Notes: generated by a model not told the origin, from the letters alone. Shown: positions 7,359 through 16,525, numbered from the stretch's first letter. The stretch is 36,599 nucleotides of DNA from 2-02-FULL-47-50 sp964479045 (GCA_964479045.1 CAYZJI010000016.1:1-36599); one strand, 5' to 3'. Numbers and translations are program-made.

Positions 7359-8690
7359 TTAGATTCCTCTGTTTGTGAAAGTTGCATGCCTTGCAAGCAG
7401 CGGTTGCAATAACTGCATGACACGTTCACAAGTGCCACGGTTGCGCTTGATCAGATCACGGGCCTTTGCACCGGCAGCCTGTCTGGCGGCGGGGTCACGG
7501 AATAACTCGAGAACACGGCTGGTAATTTGCTGGCTATTTTCAACTTGCCAGGCGGCACCTGAACCGACAAGCATGAGCGTAATTTCTGCAAAATTATGAA
7601 CATGATGGCCGGTAATCACTGGTATACCCAGACTGGCCGGCTCCAGCATATTATGTCCACCCACCGGTACCAGACTGCCGCCGACAAATGCAACATCTGC
7701 CAGACAGTAAAATGTCGGGAGCACGCCAAGTGCATCCACAATAAATACCTGTACATCACTTTCGATTTCCCGTGACTGGCTTCTGAGGACGGCCTTCAGC
7801 CCTGAACGTCTGGCAAGATCATACACCTCTGCTGCCCGCTCTGGATGCCGTGGCGCAATAACCAGCAGGCTATCCGGAGATTCTTTCAATATATCCTGAT
7901 GTGCAGACAGCAGGACAGTTTCTTCACCAGCATGGGTGCTTGCTGCTATCCAGATTGAACGTGGGCCGGTTTTTTCGCGACTGTATACCGGATCAGAAAC
8001 TCTGATTTCATCAGCCAGATCGATATCAAATTTAAGACTGCCCGAAACACTGACTCTGGAATGGTCCATTCCCAGTTTCAAGAACCGCTCTGCATCCTCG
8101 CGTGTTTGCGCAACAAGCAAAACAATATTTACCAACGCTGATGAAATTAAAGTGCCCGCTTTCACATAACCAGCAAAAGATTTTTCAGAAAGTCTTACAT
8201 TTACCATAATGACCGGAACAGAACGGGCACCACATTCATGAAACAAATTGGGCCATATTTCGGTTTCCATCACGACAAGCAGTGCTGGATTCAGTCGCTG
8301 CAGAAAACGCCTGACAGATCCGGGAAGGTCATAAGGAACATAGACATGCCTGACGCCGGATCCGAACAATCGTTTTACTGCATCTGCGCCTGTAGGCGTC
8401 ATGGTACTGATAACGATGTAATATCCCGGCCAGGAACGCATGATTTGTTCCACCAATGGGCGTGTGGCATGTACCTCACCGACAGATACTGCATGGATCC
8501 AGAGCACTGGCCGCGCATCATCAACGGCGGCAATATAACCAAATCTCTGTTGTATCCGGTCACGATACCCGGAATGCGAAAACGATTTGAACAAAAGACG
8601 CAGTACGACAAAAGGTACGGTGAGATACAACACTGCTGAATATAACCACCGCAGCAGGGATGATGTGAACTTGATCTCCGGTGAAGTCAT
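7359..8690 (-). CDS. waaA: 3-deoxy-D-manno-octulosonic acid (Kdo) transferase WaaA
   Basis: The product of 443 residues has the expected length for this inner-membrane-anchored GT30 glycosyltransferase. It transfers Kdo from CMP-Kdo to lipid A precursor on the cytoplasmic face. An N-terminal hydrophobic anchor (about residues 12-34) is followed by RDRIQQRFGYI, the SVGEVHATRP motif with the catalytic glutamate at 72, METEIWPNL near 141, and the C-terminal nucleotide-binding half with SLVPVGGHNMLEPA and a GIPVITGHH stretch. It is the last gene of the hldE-hldD-waaA run, 4 bases after hldD, so the three steps of inner-core synthesis are probably co-transcribed. Whether it adds one or two Kdo residues cannot be told from sequence. 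Confidence 0.95.
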   Translation of the reverse strand: MTSPEIKFTSSLLRWLYSAVLYLTVPFVVLRLLFKSFSHSGYRDRIQQRFGYIAAVDDARPVLWIHAVSVGEVHATRPLVEQIMRSWPGYYIVISTMTPTGADAVKRLFGSGVRHVYVPYDLPGSVRRFLQRLNPALLVVMETEIWPNLFHECGARSVPVIMVNVRLSEKSFAGYVKAGTLISSALVNIVLLVAQTREDAERFLKLGMDHSRVSVSGSLKFDIDLADEIRVSDPVYSREKTGPRSIWIAASTHAGEETVLLSAHQDILKESPDSLLVIAPRHPERAAEVYDLARRSGLKAVLRSQSREIESDVQVFIVDALGVLPTFYCLADVAFVGGSLVPVGGHNMLEPASLGIPVITGHHVHNFAEITLMLVGSGAAWQVENSQQITSRVLELFRDPAARQAAGAKARDLIKRNRGTCERVMQLLQPLLARHATFTNRGI

Positions 8691-8694
8691 CTCA

Positions 8695-9645
8695 TCAATG
8701 ATTCAGCCATTGAAGGTATCGGGTAATGCCCTCTTCCAGGGTTCTGAAGGGTTGCTGGTAACCGGCCTTGCGCAAAGCTGAAATGTCAGCTTCCGTGAAA
8801 CTCTGGTAACTGCCGATCAACTGTTGCGGGAAATCAATATATTCAATGTTGCCGCGTCCATGCCATTGAATCACGGCACGGGCCATATCATTGAAGCTGC
8901 GGCTCTGGCCGGTGCCGGTGTTGTATATACCTGATTTGTTCTGCTGTTGCATAAACCAGAGATTGACTGCCACCACATCATCCACATGAATAAAGTCACG
9001 GCGTTGTTCACCATCCGCATAACCATCACTGCCACGGAAGAGACGTAACCGGCCGGTCTTCTGTATCTGTTGATTGAAGTGGTAAACCACACTCGCCATC
9101 GCCTCCTTGTGCTGTTCGCGCGGCCCGAATACATTGAAATATCTGAGGCCCACAACCTGACTCTGTACTGTTCGCGACAGCACCACACGCCTCACATAAT
9201 TATCAAACAGAAACTTGGAATATCCATATACATTAATTGGCGCTTCATGCCCGCCTGACTCCGCTGATTCACGGTTGACGCCGTATACCGAGGCACTCGA
9301 TGCATAAATAAACGGGATTTGATTATCGAGACAGTAATGCAGGAGCAGTTTGGAGTATTCGTAATTGTTGTCCAGCATGTAACGGCCATCCCATTCCGTG
9401 GTCACCGAGCAGGCACCTTGATGAAAAACTGCATCGATTTTCTGTTCAAACGTGCGGTTGTCCTGCACGGCTGACCTGAATTCCTCCATGTCCTGGTAAT
9501 CCATAATTCGGGCAGCACTGATATTTCTGAATTTCCTGCCGTCCGTCAGATCATCCACCACCAGAATATCATCACGGCCGGCGGCATTAAGACCATGAAT
9601 CAGGTTACTGCCAATAAATCCTGCGCCACCCGTGACAATGATCAT
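8695..9645 (-). CDS. hldD: ADP-L-glycero-D-manno-heptose 6-epimerase
   Basis: A 316-residue short-chain dehydrogenase-like epimerase, normal length for HldD. It converts ADP-D-glycero-beta-D-manno-heptose to the L-glycero form for the lipopolysaccharide core. The N-terminal GGAGFIGSN dinucleotide-binding loop, VVDDLTDGRKFRNI, the YASSASVYG strand, and the Tyr140-x-x-x-Lys144 catalytic pair in VYGYSKFLFD are all visible, as is LRYFNVFGPREQHKEAMASV. The start codon overlaps the hldE stop in an ATGA arrangement, indicating translational coupling. The preceding enzyme HldE makes its substrate. Confidence 0.97.
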   Translation of the reverse strand: MIIVTGGAGFIGSNLIHGLNAAGRDDILVVDDLTDGRKFRNISAARIMDYQDMEEFRSAVQDNRTFEQKIDAVFHQGACSVTTEWDGRYMLDNNYEYSKLLLHYCLDNQIPFIYASSASVYGVNRESAESGGHEAPINVYGYSKFLFDNYVRRVVLSRTVQSQVVGLRYFNVFGPREQHKEAMASVVYHFNQQIQKTGRLRLFRGSDGYADGEQRRDFIHVDDVVAVNLWFMQQQNKSGIYNTGTGQSRSFNDMARAVIQWHGRGNIEYIDFPQQLIGSYQSFTEADISALRKAGYQQPFRTLEEGITRYLQWLNH

Positions 9646-11081
9646 TTCTTTTTACCTTTACGAGTGTTCGCAGTCTCGAGTATTCGTGTGGTGGAACAGT
9701 TCCCGAGTAAAGGAATGATGCGCACGCTGCCCCCGTTACGGGTCACGGCTTTTGCTCCCGCGATCTGTTCCGGCATGTAGTCCCCGCCTTTGACAAGAAT
9801 ATCCGGCAGCACTGCATTGATAAGACGTTCCGGCGTGTCTTCAGAAAACGGGACAACATAATCCACGGACTTCAGTGCTGCAAGCACGGCCATACGCTGT
9901 TGCAAGGGATTGACAGGACGTCCCGAGCCCTTGAGGCGTTGCACGGAATCATCATCATTGACAGCGACAATCAGATAATCCCCCAATGCCCGCGCCTGTT
10001 CCAGATAATGAACATGACCAGCATGCAAAATATCAAAGCAGCCATTCGTCATCACGATGGTTTCACCACGGGCCCGGATCGCGTGTACAACTTTCAGTAA
10101 TTCAGTCTCCGTGAGCACAGGCGGACTGTCCAGATGAGTGCCGGTGTGCACAGCGTTCAGTTCTTCAACAGTCACACTCGCGGCGCCAAGTTTGGCCACC
10201 ACCAGACCGGCGGCACGGTTTGCAAGTTGTGCTGCCTGGACATATCCATAACCGGCAGTGAGTGCCGCCGCCAGCGAGGCAATCACGGTATCGCCGGCTC
10301 CGGTTACATCAAACACCTCTCGCGCCTCGGCATGCAAATGCACGGTATCTTGTTCACGCTGAATCAGGGTCATGCCCTGTTCGCCTCGTGTCACCAGCAG
10401 GGATTCAAGTCCAAGCTGCTTGCAAAGATTACGTCCTTTCTCGACCAGTTCGTGTTCATCCTTGCAACGGCCGACGATACTTTCAAATTCTTTCAGATTG
10501 GGCGTCAGCAAATTTGCACCATGGTACCGGTTGAAATCACTGCCTTTGGGATCCACCAGCACCTTTTTACCCAACGTGCGACAAGTGGAAATATATTCAC
10601 TGACCCTGGCCAGGCTGCCTTTGGCATAATCGGAAAGAACCACGACATCTGCCAATCTGACCAGCCGGTTAAAATCCGGCTGCAGACGATCAGCCTCTGC
10701 AAGATCGGAACGGGCTTCATAATCCAGCCGGATTAACTGCTGGTGCTGGCTCAACACACGCAGCTTGGTGATGGTGGGGAACCCAGGCTGCCGGACAAAC
10801 ACACATTCCACACCATGGCCGCTTAACGAATTCACCAGTGTATCTGATGCCGGATCGTCTCCGGTCAATCCAAGCAATGTCACATTCATGCCCAGGCTGG
10901 CAATGTTCAGAGCCACGTTAGCCGCACCGCCCGGACGCTCTTCGGTATGCCGGATTAACACCACAGGGACCGGGGCTTCAGGAGATATGCGCGTGGTTTC
11001 ACCATGCAGATAGCGATCGAGGATCAGATCCCCTATCACCAGAATCTTTTTATGCGCATCGGGTTTAAACGTGAGTTTCAT
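9642..11081 (-). CDS. hldE: Bifunctional heptose 7-phosphate kinase / heptose 1-phosphate adenylyltransferase
   Basis: A 479-residue two-domain enzyme of the usual HldE length. The N-terminal ribokinase-like domain (about 1-320) shows GDLILDRYLHG, GGAANVALN and the DVTGAGDT phosphate-binding and catalytic motif. It phosphorylates D-glycero-beta-D-manno-heptose 7-phosphate. The C-terminal nucleotidyltransferase domain (from about residue 345) has TNGCFDILHAGHVHYLEQA, with the HxGH signature, and adenylylates heptose 1-phosphate. The product feeds HldD, whose gene overlaps this one by 4 bases. The gene is the first of the run and diverges from the DUF3108 gene across about 85 bases, where the operon promoter should lie. 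Confidence 0.97.
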   Translation of the reverse strand: MKLTFKPDAHKKILVIGDLILDRYLHGETTRISPEAPVPVVLIRHTEERPGGAANVALNIASLGMNVTLLGLTGDDPASDTLVNSLSGHGVECVFVRQPGFPTITKLRVLSQHQQLIRLDYEARSDLAEADRLQPDFNRLVRLADVVVLSDYAKGSLARVSEYISTCRTLGKKVLVDPKGSDFNRYHGANLLTPNLKEFESIVGRCKDEHELVEKGRNLCKQLGLESLLVTRGEQGMTLIQREQDTVHLHAEAREVFDVTGAGDTVIASLAAALTAGYGYVQAAQLANRAAGLVVAKLGAASVTVEELNAVHTGTHLDSPPVLTETELLKVVHAIRARGETIVMTNGCFDILHAGHVHYLEQARALGDYLIVAVNDDDSVQRLKGSGRPVNPLQQRMAVLAALKSVDYVVPFSEDTPERLINAVLPDILVKGGDYMPEQIAGAKAVTRNGGSVRIIPLLGNCSTTRILETANTRKGKKK

Positions 11082-11166
11082 ACGACAGATTTAATTAACC
11101 CTGTAACTGGCTGTAATATATACAGGGAATGAATCTTATCATATTTAGCCTGTCTCATATTCGACT

Positions 11167-11886
11167 ATGCACAGACCCGGATTGATATTGCTGCTCATGG
11201 CTGTACTTGGCTCTGCCGCCATCCCGGTGCAGGCAGACGGGAACCCGCCGCCACTCTTCAAAGCCACCTACAAACTTCATAGCGGCGGGATTGAAATTGC
11301 CACCATGGAAAGGGAAATGAGCAGGATTGCCGATAATCATTATGCCTATTTATCCATTACCCAAACTGTCGGGCTCGTCGCCCTGCTGCACAAGGACCAT
11401 ATTGTCGAACGATCAGAATGGACAACCAGCAACGGAATTCCACGCCCGCTCTACTACACCTACAGCCGGACCCGAGGCAAAAAAAACCGCAATGTCGAAA
11501 TCAGGTTTGACTGGGAAAACCGTCGCACCCTGCACAAGGTGCGTGACCGGGATCTCGAGTTGCCATTACCCGAAGGAACACTGGATAAACTGCTTTACCA
11601 GTATGCCATCATGCTGAATGCCGCCGGCAACCGGTTTCCGGTCACCTATCACATAGCCGATGGCGGCAAAATGAAGCAGTATGATTTCAGCCGGCTTGGT
11701 GATGAAAAAGTCAAAACAGCACTGGGGGAACTGCAAACATTAAAGTTGCAGAGCAATCCGTCCGTGAAGGACAAGCAAATTACGATCTGGTGTGCCCCGG
11801 ATCAGAATTACCTGCCGGTAAAGGTTGAGCACAAGGAAGATGGCACTGTAACCACCGCGGTACTGCAAACAATAGAATGGCAGTAA
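11167..11886 (+). CDS. DUF3108 domain-containing periplasmic protein
   Basis: A 239-residue protein with a signal peptide (hydrophobic residues 5-18, cut near VQADG at about 24). The mature part matches the DUF3108 family: FKATYKLHSGGIEIATMERE at the start, an RSEWTTSNGIPRPLYYTYSR strand pair, and the C-terminal KTALGELQTLKLQSNP and TIWCAPDQNYLPVKVEHKEDGT motifs, which are the most conserved part of the family. The fold is probably an outer-membrane-associated beta structure and the function is unknown. In many proteobacteria the family sits near nucleotide or envelope genes; here it diverges from hldE. It is convergent with dsbC with only 10 bases between them and no visible terminator. Confidence 0.88.
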   Translation: MHRPGLILLLMAVLGSAAIPVQADGNPPPLFKATYKLHSGGIEIATMEREMSRIADNHYAYLSITQTVGLVALLHKDHIVERSEWTTSNGIPRPLYYTYSRTRGKKNRNVEIRFDWENRRTLHKVRDRDLELPLPEGTLDKLLYQYAIMLNAAGNRFPVTYHIADGGKMKQYDFSRLGDEKVKTALGELQTLKLQSNPSVKDKQITIWCAPDQNYLPVKVEHKEDGTVTTAVLQTIEWQ

Positions 11887-11896
11887 TCCGGTTTTG

Positions 11897-12622
11897 TCAT
11901 TTGTTGACCATTTTCAGCAGTTCATCTGGCGGCATGTAGCCGGAAAGTTCCTCTCCATCCTGGGTGTAAATCGCAGGCGTGCCACGAACCCCGAACCGCT
12001 GGCCCAATTCATATTCACTGGCCACCGGGTTGGGACATTGCTTTGAAGTAAATTCCCTGCCGTTTTTTGCATCGGTGAGCGCCTGCCGGCGATCATCCGC
12101 ACACCATACTGCCTCCATTTTGTCGAAGGCGGGTGAGCCGATACCGCCACGCGGATAAGCCAGATACCGCACACCAAGTCCGTTTTCATTTAATACCTCA
12201 ACATCGCGGTGTAATCTCCGGCAATAACCGCAGTCAATATCGGTAAATACATAAATAATATTGCGCGGCTGTTCCGGGCTGAACTCAATAAACTGTTCCT
12301 GCGACAACCCGGCAAAGATCTGCTTGCGTGCTTCCGCGCGTTCATTTTCACTCACATTTTCACGCGCGTTCATGTCCAGGAGATCACCCTTGAAAATATA
12401 ACGGCCGTCACCGGACATATAAATCACATTGGGTCCGAGCACTACTTCGTACATATTTTCAAAAGGCGTGCTTCTGATCCGGGTCACCGGTTCATCCGGC
12501 ACAAATTTTTGCAGGGTGGCGCGAATATTCTGCTCCACTTCTTCAGGGCTGGCGTCTGCATGTACATAACCAGCAGCCAGACAGCACACAAACAGGACCA
12601 ACTTACGGCACATATTCATCAA
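11897..12622 (-). CDS. dsbC: Thiol:disulfide interchange protein DsbC
   Basis: A 241-residue periplasmic disulfide isomerase. A short signal peptide (to about residue 22, YVHADA) leads into the DsbC dimerisation domain (EEVEQNIRATLQKF, then MYEVVLGPNVIYMSGDGRYIFKGDLLD). The thioredoxin domain has the active site Cys131-Gly-Tyr-Cys134 in FTDIDCGYCRRLH, a second cysteine pair 174/196, and the cis-proline at GTPA near 216. It shuffles wrong disulfides and is kept reduced by DsbD. Relevance here: several exported proteins of the window, including XoxF and the four-cysteine protein, carry many cysteines. The start may be any of three nearby methionines (residues 1, 2 or 4), and the choice does not affect the mature protein. 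Confidence 0.95.
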   Translation of the reverse strand: MMNMCRKLVLFVCCLAAGYVHADASPEEVEQNIRATLQKFVPDEPVTRIRSTPFENMYEVVLGPNVIYMSGDGRYIFKGDLLDMNARENVSENERAEARKQIFAGLSQEQFIEFSPEQPRNIIYVFTDIDCGYCRRLHRDVEVLNENGLGVRYLAYPRGGIGSPAFDKMEAVWCADDRRQALTDAKNGREFTSKQCPNPVASEYELGQRFGVRGTPAIYTQDGEELSGYMPPDELLKMVNK

Positions 12623-12762
12623 TCAGCTCCGGCATCAGAAACAGACGAGCACCTTAACAGGTATGAGCACAGCATGTTATCAGACAAGACAAGAGATTGT
12701 CTGTTCCCGCAAGAGCGGATTATCTATAATGGCCGGCATCATAATAAGCCTGGAATCCACAA

Positions 12763-14553
12763 ATGCCACGCTCTGCCACCATACTCGCCGCAGAAGGAAA
12801 GCTGGATTTCAACTATGTCGTTAATCAGCTGGTGCAGGACAAAATCCTGTCAGAACAGCAAAAAGCCCAGTTGCACAAACTGATCGGCAAGCCGGATATC
12901 ACGATTAATCCCCTGATTCTGATCGCGGACCAGAACCTGCGCAGTAATACCGAGTCAGCTTACCCTCTTACGCTCGAACGCCTCACCCAATGGCTGGCGG
13001 AAAAAACCGGTTATCCCTATATGCGGATAGACCCTCTTAAAATCGACGTTAACACCGTCACCGGCGTGGTTTCACAGGCCTATGCCACCAACCTGAATAT
13101 CCTGCCGGTAGGCATGACCGCTGAGGAACTGACGGTGGCCACCTGTGAACCCTTCATTACCTCGTGGGAGCCGGAATTGTCCCGCATAGCCAACCTCAAG
13201 ATCACGCGGGTCATTGCCAATCCGAAAGATATCGAACGGTATCTGGTTGAATTTTATGGGATCAGCCGTTCCATCTTTGGAGCTGTGAGAAATAAAGCTA
13301 ATGAGACCATCTCCAAAATCCAGAATTTCGAGCAACTGGTGGAAGTCGGGAAGATGGGCGAGCCCGATGCCAATGACCGGCATATCGTCAGCATTGTCGA
13401 CTGGCTGTTGCAATACGCATTTGAACAACGCGCCAGCGATATTCATCTTGAGCCACGCCGTGACAAGGGCAAAATCCGCTTCCGTATTGATGGCGTGCTG
13501 CAACCCGTGCATGAATTTCCGATGGTGATCATGGGAGCGATTGCCAGCCGTCTGAAATCACTGGGTCGCATGGATGTCACCGACAAACGCCGCCCGCAAG
13601 ACGGCCGCATTAAAACCAAAACTCCAACCGGCAAGGAGGTGGAAATGCGTCTCTCCACCATGCCGACGGCGTTTGGCGAAAAACTCGTGATCCGCATTTT
13701 CAATCCGGACATGTTGATGAAAAGTTTTTCCGAACTGGGCTTCACCAAGCATGATCAGAAATGCTGGGAGGCCATGACGGATCATCCCCATGGGGTGATT
13801 CTGGTGACCGGCCCCACTGGCTCAGGGAAAACCACCACGCTCTACTCCGCGCTCAAATATCTGTCCCGTCCTGAACTGAATATCTGCACCATCGAAGACC
13901 CGATAGAAATGGTCGATCCTGAATTCAACCAGATGCAGGTACAAACCAATATTGGCGTGACTTTCGCTACCGGGGTCAGAACATTATTGCGGCAGGATCC
14001 GGACATTATAATGGTAGGCGAGATCCGTGATCACGAAACGGCGGAAATTGCCATACAGGCGGCGCTCACCGGGCATCTGGTCTTGTCCAGCCTGCATACC
14101 AACGATGCCCCGTCTTCCATTACCCGTCTGATCGATATCGGGGCACAACCTTTTCTGATTGGCGCAACATTGCTGGGCGTGATGGCACAACGTCTGTTAC
14201 GCACACTGTGTCCCCATTGTAAAAAACCGGGGACGATTGATCGCACGGCCTGGGACAAACTGGTGGCGCCGGCCAAATCAAAGCTGCCGGAGAAAACATT
14301 TGTCCCGGCGGGTTGTGACGAATGCCGGCATACCGGTTATAGAGGACGTGTGGCGATTTATGAAGCGCTGACGGTGGATAAATCACTGCGTCAGTTGATT
14401 ACCGGCAAAGCCGATCTGGAGCAGATCAGAACAGCCGCCATCAAACAAGGCATGCGTCAGTTACGCATCAGCGGGGCTCAGAAAATTGCTGAGGGCGTCA
14501 CTACACTGGAAGAAGTTTATGCCACGGTACCGCCGGATGAGGCCAGTGGATAA
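12763..14553 (+). CDS. GspE/PilB family type II secretion or type IV pilus assembly ATPase
   Basis: The 596-residue product is a complete secretion ATPase. An N-terminal GspE/MshEN-type domain (about 15-165) is followed by ASDIHLEP and RIDGVLQ (about 224-247) and the core ATPase: Walker A GPTGSGKTT at 350-358, the Asp box TIEDPIE, Walker B DPDIIMVGEIRD at 412-423, and the His box GHLVLSSLHTNDA. A four-cysteine zinc module has CPHC at 483-486 and CDEC at 518-521. Such hexamers power type II secretion or pilus extension from the cytoplasmic side. The gene stands alone: no pseudopilin, GspF/PilC or secretin gene is in the window, so its system must be encoded elsewhere and GspE versus PilB is unresolved. 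It diverges from dsbC across 140 bases. Confidence 0.92.
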   Translation: MPRSATILAAEGKLDFNYVVNQLVQDKILSEQQKAQLHKLIGKPDITINPLILIADQNLRSNTESAYPLTLERLTQWLAEKTGYPYMRIDPLKIDVNTVTGVVSQAYATNLNILPVGMTAEELTVATCEPFITSWEPELSRIANLKITRVIANPKDIERYLVEFYGISRSIFGAVRNKANETISKIQNFEQLVEVGKMGEPDANDRHIVSIVDWLLQYAFEQRASDIHLEPRRDKGKIRFRIDGVLQPVHEFPMVIMGAIASRLKSLGRMDVTDKRRPQDGRIKTKTPTGKEVEMRLSTMPTAFGEKLVIRIFNPDMLMKSFSELGFTKHDQKCWEAMTDHPHGVILVTGPTGSGKTTTLYSALKYLSRPELNICTIEDPIEMVDPEFNQMQVQTNIGVTFATGVRTLLRQDPDIIMVGEIRDHETAEIAIQAALTGHLVLSSLHTNDAPSSITRLIDIGAQPFLIGATLLGVMAQRLLRTLCPHCKKPGTIDRTAWDKLVAPAKSKLPEKTFVPAGCDECRHTGYRGRVAIYEALTVDKSLRQLITGKADLEQIRTAAIKQGMRQLRISGAQKIAEGVTTLEEVYATVPPDEASG

Positions 14554-14578
14554 ATTCACTTTAGTACTTTGATCCTGC

Positions 14579-15037
14579 TTAACACTCCTTGTTATAGAGT
14601 TCTTGCATCGTCTGGATTCGCTTCTGCAGTTCTTCATCGCTGACATACTGGCGTTTACCTGACTCATCCACCCGGTAATATTGAGCTCCACCCTCCTTCA
14701 TATCCTGCAGTTTGTTCTCCAGTTCCATGCATTTTTCCCTGAGTTCCGCCTGCCTATTTTCCTGCTCAAGTTTTTCTTCCTCCTTTTGCTGACGTTCCTC
14801 TTCATAGACCTTGAGCAATCGCTCGCGCTCAGCATTGATCTCTTCCGGTGATTTTCCGGATGAATCAGCCGGGGATGCCGACGATTTTATTTTCATCTCT
14901 TCAGCATCGGCGGCCGGCGGCTTTTCTCCATAATGTGTACGGCCGTTCTCATCCACCCATTTGTAAACTTCTCCATTTGTGGATGGGACGAAAGTCGCCC
15001 ACAATAATACTATTGTCCATATCATGTTCCTTTTCAT
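14579..15037 (-). CDS. DUF4124 domain-containing protein
   Basis: A 152-residue exported protein: a signal peptide to about residue 22 (VPSTNG), then the DUF4124 signature EVYKWVDENGRTHYGEKPP, a short domain common in gammaproteobacterial envelope proteins. Residues about 62-115 are an extended charged, Glu/Lys/Gln-rich coiled coil (EERQQKEEEKLEQENRQAEL). A second, degenerate copy of the DUF4124 beta-hairpin motif seems present near the C-terminus (YYRVDESGKRQYVSDEE). Function unknown; the family may bind peptidoglycan or other envelope parts. It is convergent with the GspE/PilB gene, 25 bases apart. Confidence 0.88.
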   Translation of the reverse strand: MKRNMIWTIVLLWATFVPSTNGEVYKWVDENGRTHYGEKPPAADAEEMKIKSSASPADSSGKSPEEINAERERLLKVYEEERQQKEEEKLEQENRQAELREKCMELENKLQDMKEGGAQYYRVDESGKRQYVSDEELQKRIQTMQELYNKEC

Positions 15038-15084
15038 GTATCAGTCTCCATTTTTGTCTGATAATTAATGAACAGATCTGTAAA

Positions 15085-15137
15085 ACGGGGTTTCTCGCTG
15101 CTCCCTCGCTACGCTCTGGACAAGGCTCGAAATGACA
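15085..15137. repeat. Dispersed intergenic repeat element (REP-like)
   Basis: The sequence around TTTCTCGCTGC...GCTACGCTC...GGCTCGAAATGAC has the style of a short palindromic repeat that is scattered in many bacterial genomes; read on the minus strand it encodes the CHFEPCPERSEG-type peptide typical of these elements. It lies between the DUF4124 gene and xerD, where no gene is interrupted. Only one copy is in the window, so the repeat nature rests on recognition and not on counting. Confidence 0.55.
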
Positions 15138-15152
15138 GACCCTGAATTCCAC

Positions 15153-16061
15153 TCACGCCCTGGGATGATGCGCCGCATGCAGACTCTTGAGACGCTCCCG
15201 TGCTACATGAGTATAGATTTGCGTCGTGGAAATATCACTGTGCCCCAGCAGCATCTGCACGACACGCAGATCAGCACCATGATTCAGCAGGTGTGTGGCA
15301 AACGCATGCCTTAACACGTGGGGTGACAGCGGCTTGTTGATGCCCGCAATCACGGCATAGCGTTTGATTAAATGCCAGAACGCCTGCCGGGTCATGGCAT
15401 CCCCGCGCCGGTTCGGGAATACGGCATCCGGGGTTTTATTACCGATGAGATTGGGACGGCTGTTTTTGAAATAGCGCTGCAACCAGTCGAGGGATTCAAT
15501 TCCCAGTGGCACCAGCCGTTCCTTGCCGCCTTTCCCGGTAACGCGCACCAGACCTTGCCGTTGATTGACTTGCGTAAGCGTCAGACCGACCAGTTCGGAA
15601 ACGCGCAGCCCGGTGGCATACAACACTTCCAGCATGGCGCGATCACGCAATCCCAGATCGCTTTCCACATCCGGAGCGGCGAGCAAGGCTTCGACTTCCG
15701 CTTCCGTTAATGACTTGGGCAACGGCCGGCCAATGCGCGGCGCTTCAATGCGGGTACTGGGATCATGCTGCATATAACCTTCCCGCACCTGATCGCCATA
15801 AAAGCGGCGCAGACTGGAAAGACGTCGGGCCAGTGTACGTGCAGAAACGTTTTTGAAACTGCCGAGATAGGCACGCAGATCAGCATCCTGTGCCTGATGC
15901 AAGGAAATGCCCTTTTTATGCAACCGGGTGGCAAAATCCTGCAGGTCACTGCGATACGCGGCCAGCGTATTTTCACTGACGCCACGTTCCATCCACAACC
16001 GGTCAAGGAATCCGGCCAATGCCGTTTCCATGTCAGAGGGCAATTCAGGACGTTTATCCAT
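15153..16061 (-). CDS. xerD: Site-specific tyrosine recombinase XerD
   Basis: I choose the ATG at 16059-16061 (302 residues, starting MDKRPELPSD), which matches the family length. A start at 16121 would fall inside the rplS terminator hairpin. The N-terminal SAM-like DNA-binding domain (FLDRLWMERGVSENTLAAYRSDL) is followed by the catalytic domain with Arg in ATGLRVSELVGL, the beta-hairpin lysine in VTGKGGKERLVPL, HVLRHAFATHLLNHG, LGHSDISTTQIY and the nucleophile tyrosine in IYTHV. XerD acts with XerC at dif to resolve chromosome dimers. LRVVQMLLGHSDISTTQ is typical of XerD rather than XerC. No dif site was recognised nearby. The gene is separate from the ribosomal operon, cut off by the terminator at 16111-16132. 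Confidence 0.94.
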   Translation of the reverse strand: MDKRPELPSDMETALAGFLDRLWMERGVSENTLAAYRSDLQDFATRLHKKGISLHQAQDADLRAYLGSFKNVSARTLARRLSSLRRFYGDQVREGYMQHDPSTRIEAPRIGRPLPKSLTEAEVEALLAAPDVESDLGLRDRAMLEVLYATGLRVSELVGLTLTQVNQRQGLVRVTGKGGKERLVPLGIESLDWLQRYFKNSRPNLIGNKTPDAVFPNRRGDAMTRQAFWHLIKRYAVIAGINKPLSPHVLRHAFATHLLNHGADLRVVQMLLGHSDISTTQIYTHVARERLKSLHAAHHPRA

Positions 16062-16110
16062 ATCCGCAAGAGTATACAACCCGTCCCTGATTTTGAGAGG
16101 CACAAATAAC

Positions 16111-16132
16111 AAGGCCCGCATCTGCGGGCCTT
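16111..16132 (-). terminator. Rho-independent terminator after rplS
   Basis: A perfect stem AAGGCCCGCA/TGCGGGCCTT with a 2-base centre, 7 bases after the rplS stop codon on the minus strand. The following T-run is interrupted on this strand (TTGTTATTT). It ends the rpsP-rimM-trmD-rplS operon and supports the downstream start of xerD. Confidence 0.82.
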
Positions 16133-16138
16133 TTCAGA

Positions 16139-16495
16139 TTATTCCGTAATGTTGATTTTTTCCTTGATGCGGGCGGATTTGCCGGCACGATCACGCATGT
16201 AGTAGAGCTTGGCGCGACGTACATCACCACGGCGTTTGATCTTGATTTCCGCCACAGTCGGACTGTGGGTCTGGAACACGCGTTCCACGCCTTCACCATA
16301 CGATATCTTGCGCACGGTAAAAGAAGAATTCAGGCCACGGCTCTTTTTGGCAATCACAACGCCTTCAAAGGCCTGTAAACGCACACGGTCACCTTCCTTG
16401 ACTTTCACATCAACGATGACGGTGTCACCGGGGCGGAAATCCGGCACTGCCGGTTTCATCATTTCCTTTTCAAGTTGTTCAATAATGTTCGCCAT
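16139..16495 (-). CDS. rplS: 50S ribosomal protein L19
   Basis: A 118-residue protein of standard L19 length. It lies at the 30S-50S interface of the ribosome. The sequence begins MANIIEQLEKEMMKP and contains FRPGDTVIVDVKVKEGDR, RLQAFEGVVIAKKSRGLNSSFTVRKISYGEGVERVF and the C-terminal KRRGDVRRAKLYYMRDR, all characteristic. It is the last gene of the rpsP-rimM-trmD-rplS operon, 30 bases after trmD. Confidence 0.98.
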   Translation of the reverse strand: MANIIEQLEKEMMKPAVPDFRPGDTVIVDVKVKEGDRVRLQAFEGVVIAKKSRGLNSSFTVRKISYGEGVERVFQTHSPTVAEIKIKRRGDVRRAKLYYMRDRAGKSARIKEKINITE

Positions 16496-16525
16496 GTCTG
16501 CTGCTCCAGAAGTAAATAGTCGTAT

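Noticed and set aside
16062..16121. Longer xerD start at 16121
   Set aside because: It would begin within the rplS terminator hairpin and add 20 residues not typical of XerD.
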